From contig CAJXAU010000134.1 in assembly GCA_913050205.1 (NCBI GenBank), positions 1 to 5,622 of the forward strand: a stretch of 5,622 nt of DNA. The letters are read 5' to 3'. Within the stretch, counting starts at the first letter, position 1. Each line of letters opens with the position of its first letter. The position numbers and the translations under genes were made by a program. The notes under the pieces are model-generated. The model did not search any database. It had not been told where the DNA came from and worked only from the letters and a program-made list of their open reading frames with translations. The stretch comes from an uncultured Verrucomicrobiota bacterium. GTDB taxonomy: Bacteria; Verrucomicrobiota; Verrucomicrobiia; Limisphaerales; UBA1096. This document shows positions 1-5,518 of the stretch, piece after piece.

Positions 1-1311
1 GCGAGTGCCGTGGCCACAATGGGCTTTCAAGTGGTACCGAGCCGTGTATTTGGCGCGAACAGTCGGCTGGCGGTCGCAGGAATCGGAGCCGGCGGCAAGG
101 GCCGTGCGGACATTTCCGGAGCGGCCAATGCCGGTGCGGATATCGTCGCGCTGTGTGACGTGGACGACGAACGCGGCGCGAACATGTTTAAGGCACATCC
201 CAAGGCCAAGCGCTTCAAGGATTTTCGTGTGATGCTCGAAAAGATGGGCAAGAGCATCGATGCCTGCACCATCTCGACGCCCGACCACACGCACGCTGTG
301 GCCACATCGCTCGCCATGCGGATGGGCAAACATTGCTACACGCAAAAGCCATTGACGCATAACGTATATGAGGCTCGCCATCTTACCCGCTTGGCCAAGG
401 AGACCGGTGTGACCACCCAGATGGGAAACCAAGCGCACGCCGGAGAACCGATTCGCCGCGCGGTTGAATTGGTTCGCGCGGGGATCATTGGTAACGTCAC
501 TGAGGCACATATCTGGACGAACCGCCCGATCTGGCCACAGGGCATGAAGGCGCGTCCCGCCAAGGCCGCCATCCCCAAGGGGTTGGACTGGGATAACTGG
601 CTTGGGCCGGCCCCGTTTCGCGAATACGGCAAGGGGTACGTGCCGTTCGCATGGCGCGGTTGGTGGGACTTCGGCACCGGCGCACTGGGCGATATGGCCT
701 GTCACATCATGGACATGGCGTGGTGGAGCCTCGAACTCGGCGCGCCAACCAGCGTCAAGGCACAACACGGCGGCAACTCGACCGAGAGCGCACCGAACTG
801 GGCGGTCATCGATTACCAATTCGGCTATCGCGGCAAGCGGCCACCGGTGAAACTTGTCTGGTACGATGGAAAGAAGAACGGTGTACAAAACGGACCGTCT
901 CTGGAGACAACCGACGGCGTCAAAATGGTCAGAAAGGGCAAGGGCGCATTCGGCTCTGTTTTGATCGGCGACAAGGGACGCATGTTTTTCAACCGCCGCT
1001 CAACGGAGTGGCTGATCACAGGCCGCGATATGGACGAAGTGAAGCAGATTGAAGCCAAGACCAAAAAAACGATTCCACGCACCAAAGACAACTACGCAGA
1101 GTGGATCAATGCCGCCACGGGGAATGGTCACAAGCCACTGAGCCGGTTCGAGATTGCCGGGCCGTTCACCGAGATGGTGCTGCTTGGAAACCTCGCCATC
1201 CGCTCAGGAGAAGAGGTCAAATGGGACGCGAAAAAAATGCAGTCAACCAACAGCGACAAGGCCAACGGCTACGTCCGCAGCGAGTACCGCAAGGGCTGGA
1301 AACTCTCGTGA
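1..1311 (+). CDS. Gfo/Idh/MocA family oxidoreductase, probably exported (5' end missing)
   Basis: NAD(P)-dependent sugar or cyclitol dehydrogenase-type protein; the substrate cannot be read from the sequence. The frame is open to the left edge, and its first residues (ASAVATMGFQVVPSRVFGAN) look like the end of a Tat-type signal peptide, so the true start and any twin-arginine motif lie upstream. A GTG at 10 is in frame but is probably internal. A Rossmann glycine motif, GIGAGGKG, is at 79-102, directly after the signal-like segment. The usual EKP motif appears as QKP (343-351), a form I recall as common in Planctomycetes and Verrucomicrobia homologues. GTGALGDMACHIMD (673-714) carries the conserved Asp/His of the C-terminal alpha/beta domain. 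The C-terminus looks complete, with about 437 codons visible. The TGA stop overlaps the GTG of the next gene, suggesting co-transcription. The family assignment is secure; export and substrate are inferred. Confidence 0.93.
   Translation, partial: ASAVATMGFQVVPSRVFGANSRLAVAGIGAGGKGRADISGAANAGADIVALCDVDDERGANMFKAHPKAKRFKDFRVMLEKMGKSIDACTISTPDHTHAVATSLAMRMGKHCYTQKPLTHNVYEARHLTRLAKETGVTTQMGNQAHAGEPIRRAVELVRAGIIGNVTEAHIWTNRPIWPQGMKARPAKAAIPKGLDWDNWLGPAPFREYGKGYVPFAWRGWWDFGTGALGDMACHIMDMAWWSLELGAPTSVKAQHGGNSTESAPNWAVIDYQFGYRGKRPPVKLVWYDGKKNGVQNGPSLETTDGVKMVRKGKGAFGSVLIGDKGRMFFNRRSTEWLITGRDMDEVKQIEAKTKKTIPRTKDNYAEWINAATGNGHKPLSRFEIAGPFTEMVLLGNLAIRSGEEVKWDAKKMQSTNSDKANGYVRSEYRKGWKLS
1291..1311 (+). 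promoter_or_regulatory. Translational coupling junction: GTGA stop/start overlap with weak ribosome binding site
   Basis: The oxidoreductase stop TGA (1309-1311) and the phosphoesterase start GTG (1308-1310) overlap as GTGA. The only Shine-Dalgarno-like stretch is AAGGG at 1291-1295, 12 bases before the GTG, which is longer than ideal. Such a junction suggests that translation of the second gene depends on ribosomes ending the first. The overlap is seen directly; coupling is inferred. Confidence 0.6.
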
Positions 1312-2225
1312 CCCATCGGCTATTACTCATCGCCTGGCTTGGCATTGCGCTTGGTTTTCCTGCGTGGTCGACTGCGGAAGAGAAGCCTCTTTTTTCGTTC
1401 GGAGTTATCGCAGATTGCCAGTACTGCAACGTGAAGGTCTCGAAAGAGGCCAAGCGCCAATACGCACTATCACCAAAAAAACTGACCAAGTGTGTTGAGC
1501 ATCTCAACCGCCTCGACCTCGAATTCGTCGTGCATCTCGGAGATTTTATCGATCGGGATTTAGCCAGTTTCGACGACGTGGTGCCGATCTATAACCGCCT
1601 CAAGGCGGATCACTATCACGTCCTTGGCAACCATGATTTTGAAGTGGACGATAAAGCCAAGGCCAAGGTGCCAAGTATCCTTGGGTTGAAGGAGCGTTAT
1701 TACCAGTTTCGTCGCCAAGGCTATCGCTTCATCGCGCTGGATGGCAATGACGTCAGCCTGCACGCCTACCCGGCCGAGGATCCTCGGCATGGCCAAGCGA
1801 AGGCTTATCTCGCTAAACTGCCCAAGGGCACGCCCACCTGGAACGGTGCGCTTGGCCAAGCGCAGTTGGCTTGGCTGGAGAAAAACCTGATCGAAGCCAA
1901 GCGGGCTGATGAAAAGGTGATTCTGTTTTGTCACTTCCCGGTTTTTCCAAAAGATGTGCACAACCTCTGGAATGCAAAGCAGGTCTTGTCGGTTTTAACC
2001 CGTTACCCGCACGTTGTCGCATACATGAACGGGCACAATCATGCCGGGGCATACGGCAAACTGGCTGGGCAGCATTACGTGACATTTAAGGGAATGGTGG
2101 ACACGCACGAGACGGCCTATGCGGTGGTGCACGTCCACCGAGACCGATTGGAAATCAAGGGCATCGGCAGGCAGCAGGACAAAAAACTGCCGTTGCAAGC
2201 AGTAGGCCGAATCGAAGGCGACTAG
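1308..2225 (+). CDS. Secreted ADP-ribose/CDP-alcohol diphosphatase-like metallophosphoesterase
   Basis: This 305-residue calcineurin-like phosphoesterase is predicted to act outside the cytoplasm. The GTG at 1308 is chosen because it immediately precedes a signal peptide: MTHR, a hydrophobic stretch at about residues 5-19, then a WSTA/EE cleavage site near residue 23. The frame runs further upstream, but only as antisense-like Arg-rich sequence inside the oxidoreductase. The metal-site motifs appear in order: DCQ (36-38), GDFID (78-82), GNHD (107-110), H209 in CHFP, and GHNH (242-245). The first motif has Gln where most superfamily members have His (D-x-H). FGVIADxQY at the start and a GMVDTHETAYAVVHVH...IKGIGR-type end are features I associate with the Mn-dependent ADP-ribose/CDP-alcohol diphosphatase (ADPRM) family. 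That family is mostly described as cytosolic, so a signal peptide is unusual. The substrate could also be another phosphodiester or nucleotide. The start overlaps the preceding stop (GTGA), and the stop overlaps that of accA. Confidence 0.88.
   Translation: MTHRLLLIAWLGIALGFPAWSTAEEKPLFSFGVIADCQYCNVKVSKEAKRQYALSPKKLTKCVEHLNRLDLEFVVHLGDFIDRDLASFDDVVPIYNRLKADHYHVLGNHDFEVDDKAKAKVPSILGLKERYYQFRRQGYRFIALDGNDVSLHAYPAEDPRHGQAKAYLAKLPKGTPTWNGALGQAQLAWLEKNLIEAKRADEKVILFCHFPVFPKDVHNLWNAKQVLSVLTRYPHVVAYMNGHNHAGAYGKLAGQHYVTFKGMVDTHETAYAVVHVHRDRLEIKGIGRQQDKKLPLQAVGRIEGD
1773..1788. repeat. Perfect 16-bp palindrome GCCGAGGATCCTCGGC
   Basis: This sequence equals its own reverse complement over 16 bases and is centred on GGATCC. 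It lies inside the phosphoesterase gene, where it encodes part of PAEDPRH. It sits 58 bases before the 18-bp palindrome at 1847. No function is known to me; it may be chance, a hairpin in the mRNA, or a protein-binding site. Confidence 0.9.
1847..1864. repeat. Perfect 18-bp palindrome TGCGCTTGGCCAAGCGCA
   Basis: This is the longest perfect palindrome I found in the window, and it lies within the phosphoesterase coding region (codons for GALGQAQ). It is the complete symmetric form of a word that recurs across the window. The 12-mer CGCTTGGCCAAG occurs at 388-399, 1849-1860 and 3475-3486, and the half-word CCAAGCG or its complement occurs about 17 times on the two strands. Here it is read in a different codon phase from the other two 12-mer copies (ALGQ rather than RLAK), so amino-acid constraint alone does not explain it. 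Confidence 0.92.
2222..2225. other. Shared CTAG: overlapping stop codons of two convergent genes
   Basis: The plus-strand phosphoesterase ends with TAG at 2223-2225 and the minus-strand accA ends with TAG read from 2224 to 2222. Both stops lie in one self-complementary CTAG. There is no intergenic space for a terminator, so at least one transcript must end inside the opposing gene. Confidence 0.93.
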
Positions 2226-3205
2226 TTGGCAGCCTTGGTCAGGCTCTGTTCCTCAAACTGGCCGTGCGCCCTGAATTTCTCGTAGCGTTGGGCCTGTAGT
2301 TTTTTCAACGGCATTTTCTTCAATGCCTTGAGATGCTTGAGCAGTTGCGCCTTGAGCGTCTCGGCTGTTTGGCCGGGGTCGTTATGCGCGCCGCCTAGCG
2401 GCTCGGGAATAATTTCATCGACGAGCCCGAATTTTTTGAGGTGATCGGATGTAATCTTCAGCGCCTCGGCGGCGTCCGGGGCGGCAGCGCGGTCCTTCCA
2501 CAGAATGGCGGCACAGCCTTCCGGGCTGATGACGGAGTAATAGGCATTCTCGAGGATGAGCACGCGGTCGGCCACGCCGATACCAAGCGCCCCGCCGGAA
2601 CCGCCTTCACCGATCACCACGGCAATGATGGGCACCTCGAGTGTCATCATCTCCTTTAGGTTTACAGCGATGGCCTCGGCGATGTGGCGCTCCTCCGCCC
2701 CGATGCCGGGGAAGGCACCGGCAGTATCGATGATGGTGATGATCGGCAGACCAAACTTATTGGCGAGTTTCATCAACCTCAACGCCTTGCGATAGCCTTC
2801 CGGGTGGGCACAGCCGAAGTTGCGCAAAATATTCTCCTTGGTATCGCGGCCCTTTTGCGTGCCCATCACCATGACGCGTTCCTCGCCTAGTTTGGCAAAG
2901 CCGCTTACCACGGCGCGGTCGTCGGAGTACAGTCGGTCGCCGTGTAGTTCGCTGAATTCATCGAACGCTGTCTCGATGTAATCGAGCGTGTAGGGGCGAC
3001 GTGGATGACGGGCGAGTTGAATGCGCTGCCAGGGGGTCAGTTTCGAGTAGATCGCCTTGCGGGTCTCCTCAATCTTCACCCGGATTTGTTCTGCCTCACC
3101 CTCGAAGTTAACCTCCACACCACTCGCCTGAGTGGTGCGGGTGAGTGCGTCCAGCTTTGCCTGAAGTTCGATAATGGGTTGCTCGAAATCGAGATAGTCC
3201 TTCAT
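2222..3205 (-). CDS. accA: Acetyl-CoA carboxylase carboxyltransferase subunit alpha
   Basis: AccA pairs with AccD to form the cytoplasmic carboxyltransferase that moves the carboxyl group from biotin on AccB to acetyl-CoA, giving malonyl-CoA for fatty-acid synthesis. From the ATG at 3205 the protein has 327 residues, close to the 319 of E. coli AccA. Family signatures run along its whole length: LDFEQPI at the N-terminus (residues 5-11), LARHPRRPYTLDYI (64-77), QKGRDTKENILRNFG (117-131), PEGYRKALRLM (135-145), TAGAFPG.GAEER (161-172), GEGGSGGALGIG (199-210, oxyanion region), SPEGCAAILWK (227-237) and EPLGGAH (268-274). The ATG fits the known N-terminus better than a TTG at 3235, which would sit against the predicted -10 box. 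TAGAFPG carries Ala where E. coli has Pro (TPGAYPG). accD is not adjacent. The gene converges with the phosphoesterase and diverges from the secreted-protein gene. Confidence 0.97.
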   Translation of the reverse strand: MKDYLDFEQPIIELQAKLDALTRTTQASGVEVNFEGEAEQIRVKIEETRKAIYSKLTPWQRIQLARHPRRPYTLDYIETAFDEFSELHGDRLYSDDRAVVSGFAKLGEERVMVMGTQKGRDTKENILRNFGCAHPEGYRKALRLMKLANKFGLPIITIIDTAGAFPGIGAEERHIAEAIAVNLKEMMTLEVPIIAVVIGEGGSGGALGIGVADRVLILENAYYSVISPEGCAAILWKDRAAAPDAAEALKITSDHLKKFGLVDEIIPEPLGGAHNDPGQTAETLKAQLLKHLKALKKMPLKKLQAQRYEKFRAHGQFEEQSLTKAAN

Positions 3206-3235
3206 TCCGGGTTGGCGAATCTCCGCCGGGCGCAA

Positions 3236-3263
3236 ATCATAGTGGGTAGACGGTGAGATTCAA
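3236..3263 (-). promoter_or_regulatory. Predicted sigma70-like promoter of accA
   Basis: On the minus strand, TTGAAT (3263-3258; 4 of 6 matches to TTGACA) is followed by a 16-base spacer and TATGAT (3241-3236; 5 of 6 matches to TATAAT). Transcription would begin near 3227-3231, giving a leader of roughly 22-26 bases before the accA ATG at 3205. The leader contains GGAG (3224-3221), 15 bases from the ATG, which is long. The GGAG overlaps a small GGCG/CGCC hairpin that could shorten the effective distance. This is a prediction by consensus only. Confidence 0.55.
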
Positions 3264-3441
3264 TCCGAAACGGGAAGCGTTGACGCGCGCTTGGTTGCTT
3301 CGTAGCGTTCGGGCGTCTCGGTCACGCAGGGCGCGTGAGAGTCGCGCGACCTCGGTCGCTGCTGGCTGGAGTTTTTTTGGACGAACGACCGGAAAAGCCG
3401 ACGCGCCCCGTGGCACACCTGATGCTTTTTCGAAGAGCGAA
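3264..3441. other. Divergent intergenic region with clustered inverted repeats
   Basis: This stretch lies between the accA promoter and the secreted-protein gene. A short core holds three inverted repeats: TCACGC/GCGTGA (3322-3327 and 3333-3338), the palindrome GTCGCGCGAC (3341-3350), and GCGACC-TC-GGTCGC (3346-3359). The last two overlap, so they are mutually exclusive as hairpins. CTCGGTC is directly repeated at 3317-3323 and 3351-3357. A run of seven T follows at 3372-3378, too far from the stems for a classical terminator. A weak plus-strand promoter candidate is TTGACG (3280-3285), 17 bases, TAGCGT (3303-3308), which would put the repeats in the leader of the downstream gene. CGCTTGG, the window-wide word, also occurs at 3288-3294. 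An Arg-rich reading frame covers the region from 3253 but does not look like protein. Confidence 0.5.
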
Positions 3442-4578
3442 ATGTTAAACCTGCCTACAACAATTATTCAGTTCCGCTTGGCCAAGCGCTTGGCCTGGGT
3501 GGTGGCGCTTGGCCTGATGGTATCGATGACTCCAGACCGGGTGCAGGCACAAATCACCATCACCACCAAGGACATGTTCAGCAAGGAAGGGCAGTACTAC
3601 AAAATGTACTCGAACTTCGTAAAGCATAGCAAATCGGAAGAAGAGGCCGGTGAAGAAGTCGATGTCACGGATTACATCGGCGACGAGGGGGAGGATCAGG
3701 TTTGGGATTTTCGAGACGGCCCTGAAGACGAGGAGATTCGTTTTGATTATGTGAAGCCAAGCGAGATCGACACGGACGTGGAATTCGAAGGGGCGACGAT
3801 TGTCGAGCGGGCGACATTCAAGAGCACTGATGCACAAAAGAGTCTGTTCTTGGATATGAAAAAAGGCGTGGGCCGGTTCGTGTACGGATTCCATGACCCG
3901 GTGGTTTATGAAGCGAAACCGTCCGTGGTGTTCAGCGGCCGGCTCCTCGATTTCCCAGCGGTCATTCAGTACGAGGATGAATGGGATTCGTCCACTTCAT
4001 TTGAGATCGAGGTGGAGTCGCTAAACTTGATCGTACCGACCAAGTTGGTTTACGAGTCCAGCATGAGAGTAGACGCACATGGAATCGTAATGCTGCCCGA
4101 GCAGGGCTTCCACGACTGTCTACGGATCAATGAACTGGTGAAATACGATCAGTTCGTCAAGATCCCGGGTCTGGGCGATGACTGGATGAATGCCGGGAGT
4201 GCCTACGTCCGTAATTATTATTGGTTGGCAAAAGATATGGGAATCGTGGCGCAAATCACGTCCACTCAAGATACAGCCCCAATCCCGGATGATTTCACGG
4301 CAGCCACTGCCATTTGGCGGCAATTTGAAAACAATCACGGCACATCAGACGAGACTGCGGAGCCGGTGGAAGGGCTCGAAATCACCTTCGATCCCAAGGG
4401 AAACCGCGTTTTGTTAAACTGGAAAAAAGCTGAAAATGCGGTTGCATATATGGTTCAATACACCGATAATTTGGGCGCGAACAATTGGAAGGATTTGAAG
4501 GAGACCTCCGGCAATTTTGCCTTGGACTCTATTTCTTCCGAAAAACAGCGGTTTTACCGCATCGTATCGTTAGAGTGA
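3442..4578 (+). CDS. Secreted protein of unknown function with C-terminal FN3-like RFYRIV module
   Basis: I do not recognise a named family for this 378-residue protein. The ATG at 3442 follows GAAGAG (3432-3437) and starts a signal peptide with a basic FRLAKR segment, a hydrophobic core at about residues 18-28, and a VQA/Q cleavage site after residue 36. The frame stays open back to 3253, but that extension is Arg/Ser-rich noise. The mature N-terminal part (about 55-120) is strongly acidic and contains GDEGEDQVWDF, reminiscent of G.NQ.WDF segments in secreted Bacteroidetes proteins. The middle is beta-strand-like, with many aromatic residues and few Cys. From about residue 307 a compact ending (LLNWKKAENAVAYMVQ, TDNLGANNW, RFYRIV) resembles fibronectin-III-like or RFYR-type terminal modules found on many verrucomicrobial secreted proteins. 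It ends 4 bases before the pseudopilin gene and is probably co-transcribed. A surface or matrix role is a guess. Confidence 0.85.
   Translation: MLNLPTTIIQFRLAKRLAWVVALGLMVSMTPDRVQAQITITTKDMFSKEGQYYKMYSNFVKHSKSEEEAGEEVDVTDYIGDEGEDQVWDFRDGPEDEEIRFDYVKPSEIDTDVEFEGATIVERATFKSTDAQKSLFLDMKKGVGRFVYGFHDPVVYEAKPSVVFSGRLLDFPAVIQYEDEWDSSTSFEIEVESLNLIVPTKLVYESSMRVDAHGIVMLPEQGFHDCLRINELVKYDQFVKIPGLGDDWMNAGSAYVRNYYWLAKDMGIVAQITSTQDTAPIPDDFTAATAIWRQFENNHGTSDETAEPVEGLEITFDPKGNRVLLNWKKAENAVAYMVQYTDNLGANNWKDLKETSGNFALDSISSEKQRFYRIVSLE
3475..3495. repeat. Two overlapping perfect palindromes in the signal-peptide codons
   Basis: CGCTTGGCCAAGCG (3475-3488, 14 bp) and GGCCAAGCGCTTGGCC (3480-3495, 16 bp) are both self-complementary and overlap by nine bases, so the DNA reads as three alternating half-words. 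A further GGCGCTTGGCC follows at 3505-3513. The stretch encodes RLAKRLAW, the basic and early hydrophobic part of the signal peptide. The RNA could fold into alternative hairpins about 35-55 bases after the start codon. Confidence 0.9.
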
Positions 4579-4582
4579 GTTT

Positions 4583-5488
4583 ATGACAAATAAGGCAGCC
4601 CAACGCCCGGTCGATCGACCGAGGCAACAGTCCGCAGGGGGGCGGACAAGGGGAAGGGCTGCGTTTACACTCATCGAGTTGCTGGTCGTGATCGCGATCA
4701 TCGCAATTCTCGCAGCGTTGATGCTGCCCTCGCTAATTCAAGCCAAGAGCGCCGCTCGTTCGCTCGCCTGCAAAAACAATCTCCGCCAATACGGCATCGC
4801 GCTTTCCTCCTACGTTGGCGATCGCGAGCACTATCCGGTCTACAACTTTGACCCCGTCGATGAGGATGGGAAACCCCACCAATACTGGCACGATCGGTTG
4901 TTACCGTATGTCGGGGTCGAATGGGTCGGGGATTTCACCTGCCCTGATTACAAGGGCGTAACCCTTCCGGGCAACGACGGGGCCGTGGCCCTCGGGAGCT
5001 ACGGCTACAACGCCTTCGGTGTAAAACTCGGCTACAGCGATCTTGGCTTGGGGGGAACGTACAGCCACACCATCCTCAGCGGTGACACGGATAACGTCCC
5101 GCTGGATGGAGCGAGAATCGCAGAGAGCGATGTCCGGGCCACTTCCAACATGATTGCCATCGGCGATGCCACGCTCATTTGGTTGACCAAGCCGATGATC
5201 AAACTTCTTTACGGGCAGGACGGCGAAGAGGGTGCCAGCGGCATGGCGCATCTCGACATCAATTACCGTAATTTCGTGCAAAGAAAAGGCTATCCGCTGA
5301 GCGAAAAAATTATCTCTGCGACTGAGTCACGGCATGGAGGCGATTACAACATCACGTTCGCTGACGGCCACGTGCAGGGCGTACATCGAACCCCGCTGCA
5401 TGAACGCACCTATCGTGGGTTACGCCGTTGGAATAACGACAATCGCCCCCACTCAGATCTTCTGAGCAACCACAAGTCTTGGCGGTAA
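4583..5488 (+). CDS. Type II secretion/type IV pilin-like pseudopilin with H-X9-DG motif
   Basis: This 301-residue protein has a class III (prepilin) N-terminal signal. A basic leader of 27 residues is followed by FTLIELLVVIAIIAILAAL, with the expected Glu at mature position 5 (E32) and a membrane-spanning helix at about 33-50. The residue before the predicted cleavage site is Ala (RAA/FTLIE) rather than the canonical Gly, a variant I recall in PVC-group proteins. The C-terminal part contains RHGGDYNITFADGHV, an exact H-X9-DG motif (H251, D261-G262), which is a hallmark of the large pseudopilin-like families of Planctomycetes, Lentisphaerae and Verrucomicrobia. DFTCPDYKG and SYGYN segments also fit. 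It starts 4 bases after the preceding stop, with only a weak GTGAG as ribosome site. It is expected at the inner membrane facing the periplasm; whether it builds a pseudopilus or is a stand-alone envelope protein is unknown. Confidence 0.93.
   Translation: MTNKAAQRPVDRPRQQSAGGRTRGRAAFTLIELLVVIAIIAILAALMLPSLIQAKSAARSLACKNNLRQYGIALSSYVGDREHYPVYNFDPVDEDGKPHQYWHDRLLPYVGVEWVGDFTCPDYKGVTLPGNDGAVALGSYGYNAFGVKLGYSDLGLGGTYSHTILSGDTDNVPLDGARIAESDVRATSNMIAIGDATLIWLTKPMIKLLYGQDGEEGASGMAHLDINYRNFVQRKGYPLSEKIISATESRHGGDYNITFADGHVQGVHRTPLHERTYRGLRRWNNDNRPHSDLLSNHKSWR
4608..4621. repeat. Perfect 14-bp palindrome CGGTCGATCGACCG
   Basis: This self-complementary stretch lies within the first codons of the pseudopilin gene (residues RPVDRPR), 25 bases after its ATG. 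As RNA it could form a short stem near the ribosome entry region, but the loop would be tight. Functional relevance is unproven. Confidence 0.85.
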
Positions 5489-5518
5489 CATCCCCCGACC
5501 AAGACCAAGCACGCTCCC
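5489..5518. other. Short convergent intergenic gap, no terminator seen
   Basis: Thirty bases separate the pseudopilin stop (TAA, 5486-5488) from the stop of the minus-strand sulfatase. I see no stem-loop with a T-run on either strand, so transcription termination here is either factor-dependent or extends into the opposing gene. Confidence 0.6.

Noticed and set aside
1101..1307. Upstream extension of the phosphoesterase frame inside the oxidoreductase gene
   Set aside because: The residues there are a frame shadow of the oxidoreductase; the GTG at 1308 gives a textbook signal peptide.
3206..3235. TTG at 3235 as the start of accA, adding ten residues
   Set aside because: It would lie at most a few bases from the predicted -10 box, and AccA homology begins at LDFEQP just after the ATG at 3205.
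3202..3240. A 12-codon minus-strand reading frame (ATG at 3240) whose TGA overlaps the accA ATG in ATGA, like a coupled leader peptide
   Set aside because: Its ATG lies within the predicted -10 box TATGAT, so it would not be transcribed from that promoter, and it has no ribosome site.
3346..3378. GCGACC-TC-GGTCGC stem followed by seven T as an intrinsic terminator
   Set aside because: The T-run starts 12 bases after the stem, too far for classical termination, and no plus-strand gene ends just upstream.
3253..3441. N-terminal extension of the secreted protein by 63 codons
   Set aside because: The extension is Arg/Ser-rich with no protein-like pattern and would bury an otherwise clear signal peptide beginning at 3442.
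4818..4825. GCGATCGC, the cyanobacterial HIP1 octamer
   Set aside because: It is a single occurrence noticed in coding sequence, without the iteration that defines HIP1 genomes.
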